Below are positions 7,041 to 7,541 of a stretch of 7,541 nucleotides of DNA, in pieces. The notes under the pieces are model-generated. The model saw only the letters and a list, made by a program, of their open reading frames with translations. It did not search any database and was not told the DNA's origin. How positions within the stretch are numbered: the stretch's first letter is position 1; each line of letters begins with the position of its first letter. Both the position numbers and the translations under genes were made by a program. Source of the stretch: DASVHS01 sp036001325 (lineage in GTDB: Bacteria; Acidobacteriota; Thermoanaerobaculia; Gp7-AA8); NCBI GenBank assembly GCA_036001325.1, contig DASYUK010000483.1:1-7541 (forward strand), written 5' to 3'.

Positions 7041-7541
7041 ATGACGACGACGCTGGTGCTGGCGGACGACCACCCGATCATCCTCGAAGGTCTCGAGCAG
7101 CTCTTCCGCCGCGACAAGGAGTTTCAAGTATTGGCCACGTGCAACACCGGCGAGGAAGCGATTGCCGCTGTGCGCCAGCATCGTCCTGATATCGTCGTTC
7201 TCGACGTGCGCATGCCCAACGGCGACGGTCTCTCTGTTCTGAAGCGCATTCAAGACGAACATCTGCCGACTCGCGTGATTCTGCTGACCGCTTCCATGGA
7301 AGAGGATCAAGTGCTTCAGGCGATGGAGCAGGGCGTGTGGGGATTGGTCCTGAAGGAGGCAGCCGCGGTATCGCTCGTCGACTCCGTCCGGAAAGTGAGC
7401 CGCGGCGAGCGCGCCCTCGATCAGAGCCTGATCGTGCGCGCCCTCGATCGGGCGCTGGAGCGCCAGAATGGCCTCCGGCACGCCGCGGAAGTGCTGTCGC
7501 GTCGCGAAACCGAGATCGTGAAGATGGTTGCCGCCGGCCTG
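7041..7541 (+). CDS. NarL/LuxR-family response regulator (3' end cut by window)
   Basis: The first 167 codons of a response regulator, open to the right edge. The receiver domain has the acidic pair Asp9-Asp10 (LADDHPI), phosphoacceptor Asp55 in VVLDVRMP, switch Thr83 in LLTA and Lys105 in VLKEA, so all active-site residues are present. A linker at about 118-150 leads into LSRRETEIVKMVAAGL (152-167), the first helix and turn of a LuxR-type helix-turn-helix; the recognition helix lies outside the window. NarL-type regulators usually have about 205-220 residues, so some 40-50 are missing. It is the cognate partner of the kinase: TAG of the kinase (7038-7040) abuts the ATG, with a GGAG five bases ahead. 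Phosphorylation should promote dimerisation and DNA binding; target genes are unknown, although the adjacent transporter or the operon itself are natural candidates. Confidence 0.95.
   Translation, partial: MTTTLVLADDHPIILEGLEQLFRRDKEFQVLATCNTGEEAIAAVRQHRPDIVVLDVRMPNGDGLSVLKRIQDEHLPTRVILLTASMEEDQVLQAMEQGVWGLVLKEAAAVSLVDSVRKVSRGERALDQSLIVRALDRALERQNGLRHAAEVLSRRETEIVKMVAAGL

Noticed and set aside
6456..7481. Long minus-strand open frame (341 codons) opposite the kinase and regulator genes
   Set aside because: It spans the boundary of two well-identified plus-strand genes with intact motifs; Arg/His/Glu-rich translation is typical of a shadow frame in GC-rich DNA.

Overview
The window is GC-rich (roughly 60-65% by eye) bacterial chromosome with dense, intact genes and no phage, transposase, rRNA, tRNA or CRISPR signal. 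Gene content and style (EttA-type ABC-F protein, a large membrane-anchored SpoIIE/RsbU-type phosphatase, a Spinster-like transporter, a GAF/NarL-type two-component pair, apparently leaderless starts, a REP-like palindrome after a gene) would fit a soil or sediment member of Acidobacteriota or a neighbouring phylum. That placement is inference from style, not from a marker gene.

Layout. Bases 1-147 may hold the start of a minus-strand gene running off the left edge, but this is weak. Bases 148-323 contain nothing I can assign; a small hairpin there lacks a U-tract. A minus-strand pair follows in transcription order: a polytopic membrane phosphatase (4485 to 2023), then ettA (1994 to 324), separated by 28 bases. 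A short divergent intergenic region (4486-4559) separates these from a plus-strand MFS transporter of the Spinster type (4560-5765). A 53-base element that folds on paper into a three-way junction overlaps the transporter stop codon (5760-5812), and another hairpin follows it. Next is a plus-strand two-component operon: a soluble GAF-domain NarL-type histidine kinase (5874-7040), then directly a NarL/LuxR-type response regulator (from 7041) cut by the right edge inside its DNA-binding domain.

How the genes may work together. The left pair joins a signal-responsive serine phosphatase, probably the input of a partner-switching (anti-sigma/anti-anti-sigma) pathway, with a ribosome-binding translation throttle. 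Both are stress or energy-status functions, but no anti-sigma kinase or STAS partner lies in the window. The right pair is a complete cytoplasmic phosphorelay whose signal and targets cannot be read here.

The most notable non-coding observations are two. First, the four genes not immediately preceded by a cotranscribed gene, or with a gap before them, each have a TANNNT hexamer 9-11 bases before the start codon and no properly placed Shine-Dalgarno, whereas the operon-internal regulator has a well-placed GGAG. This pattern suggests leaderless mRNAs. Second, the three-way-junction repeat after the transporter gene is very regular. I saw no clear candidate for an entirely new multi-gene system.
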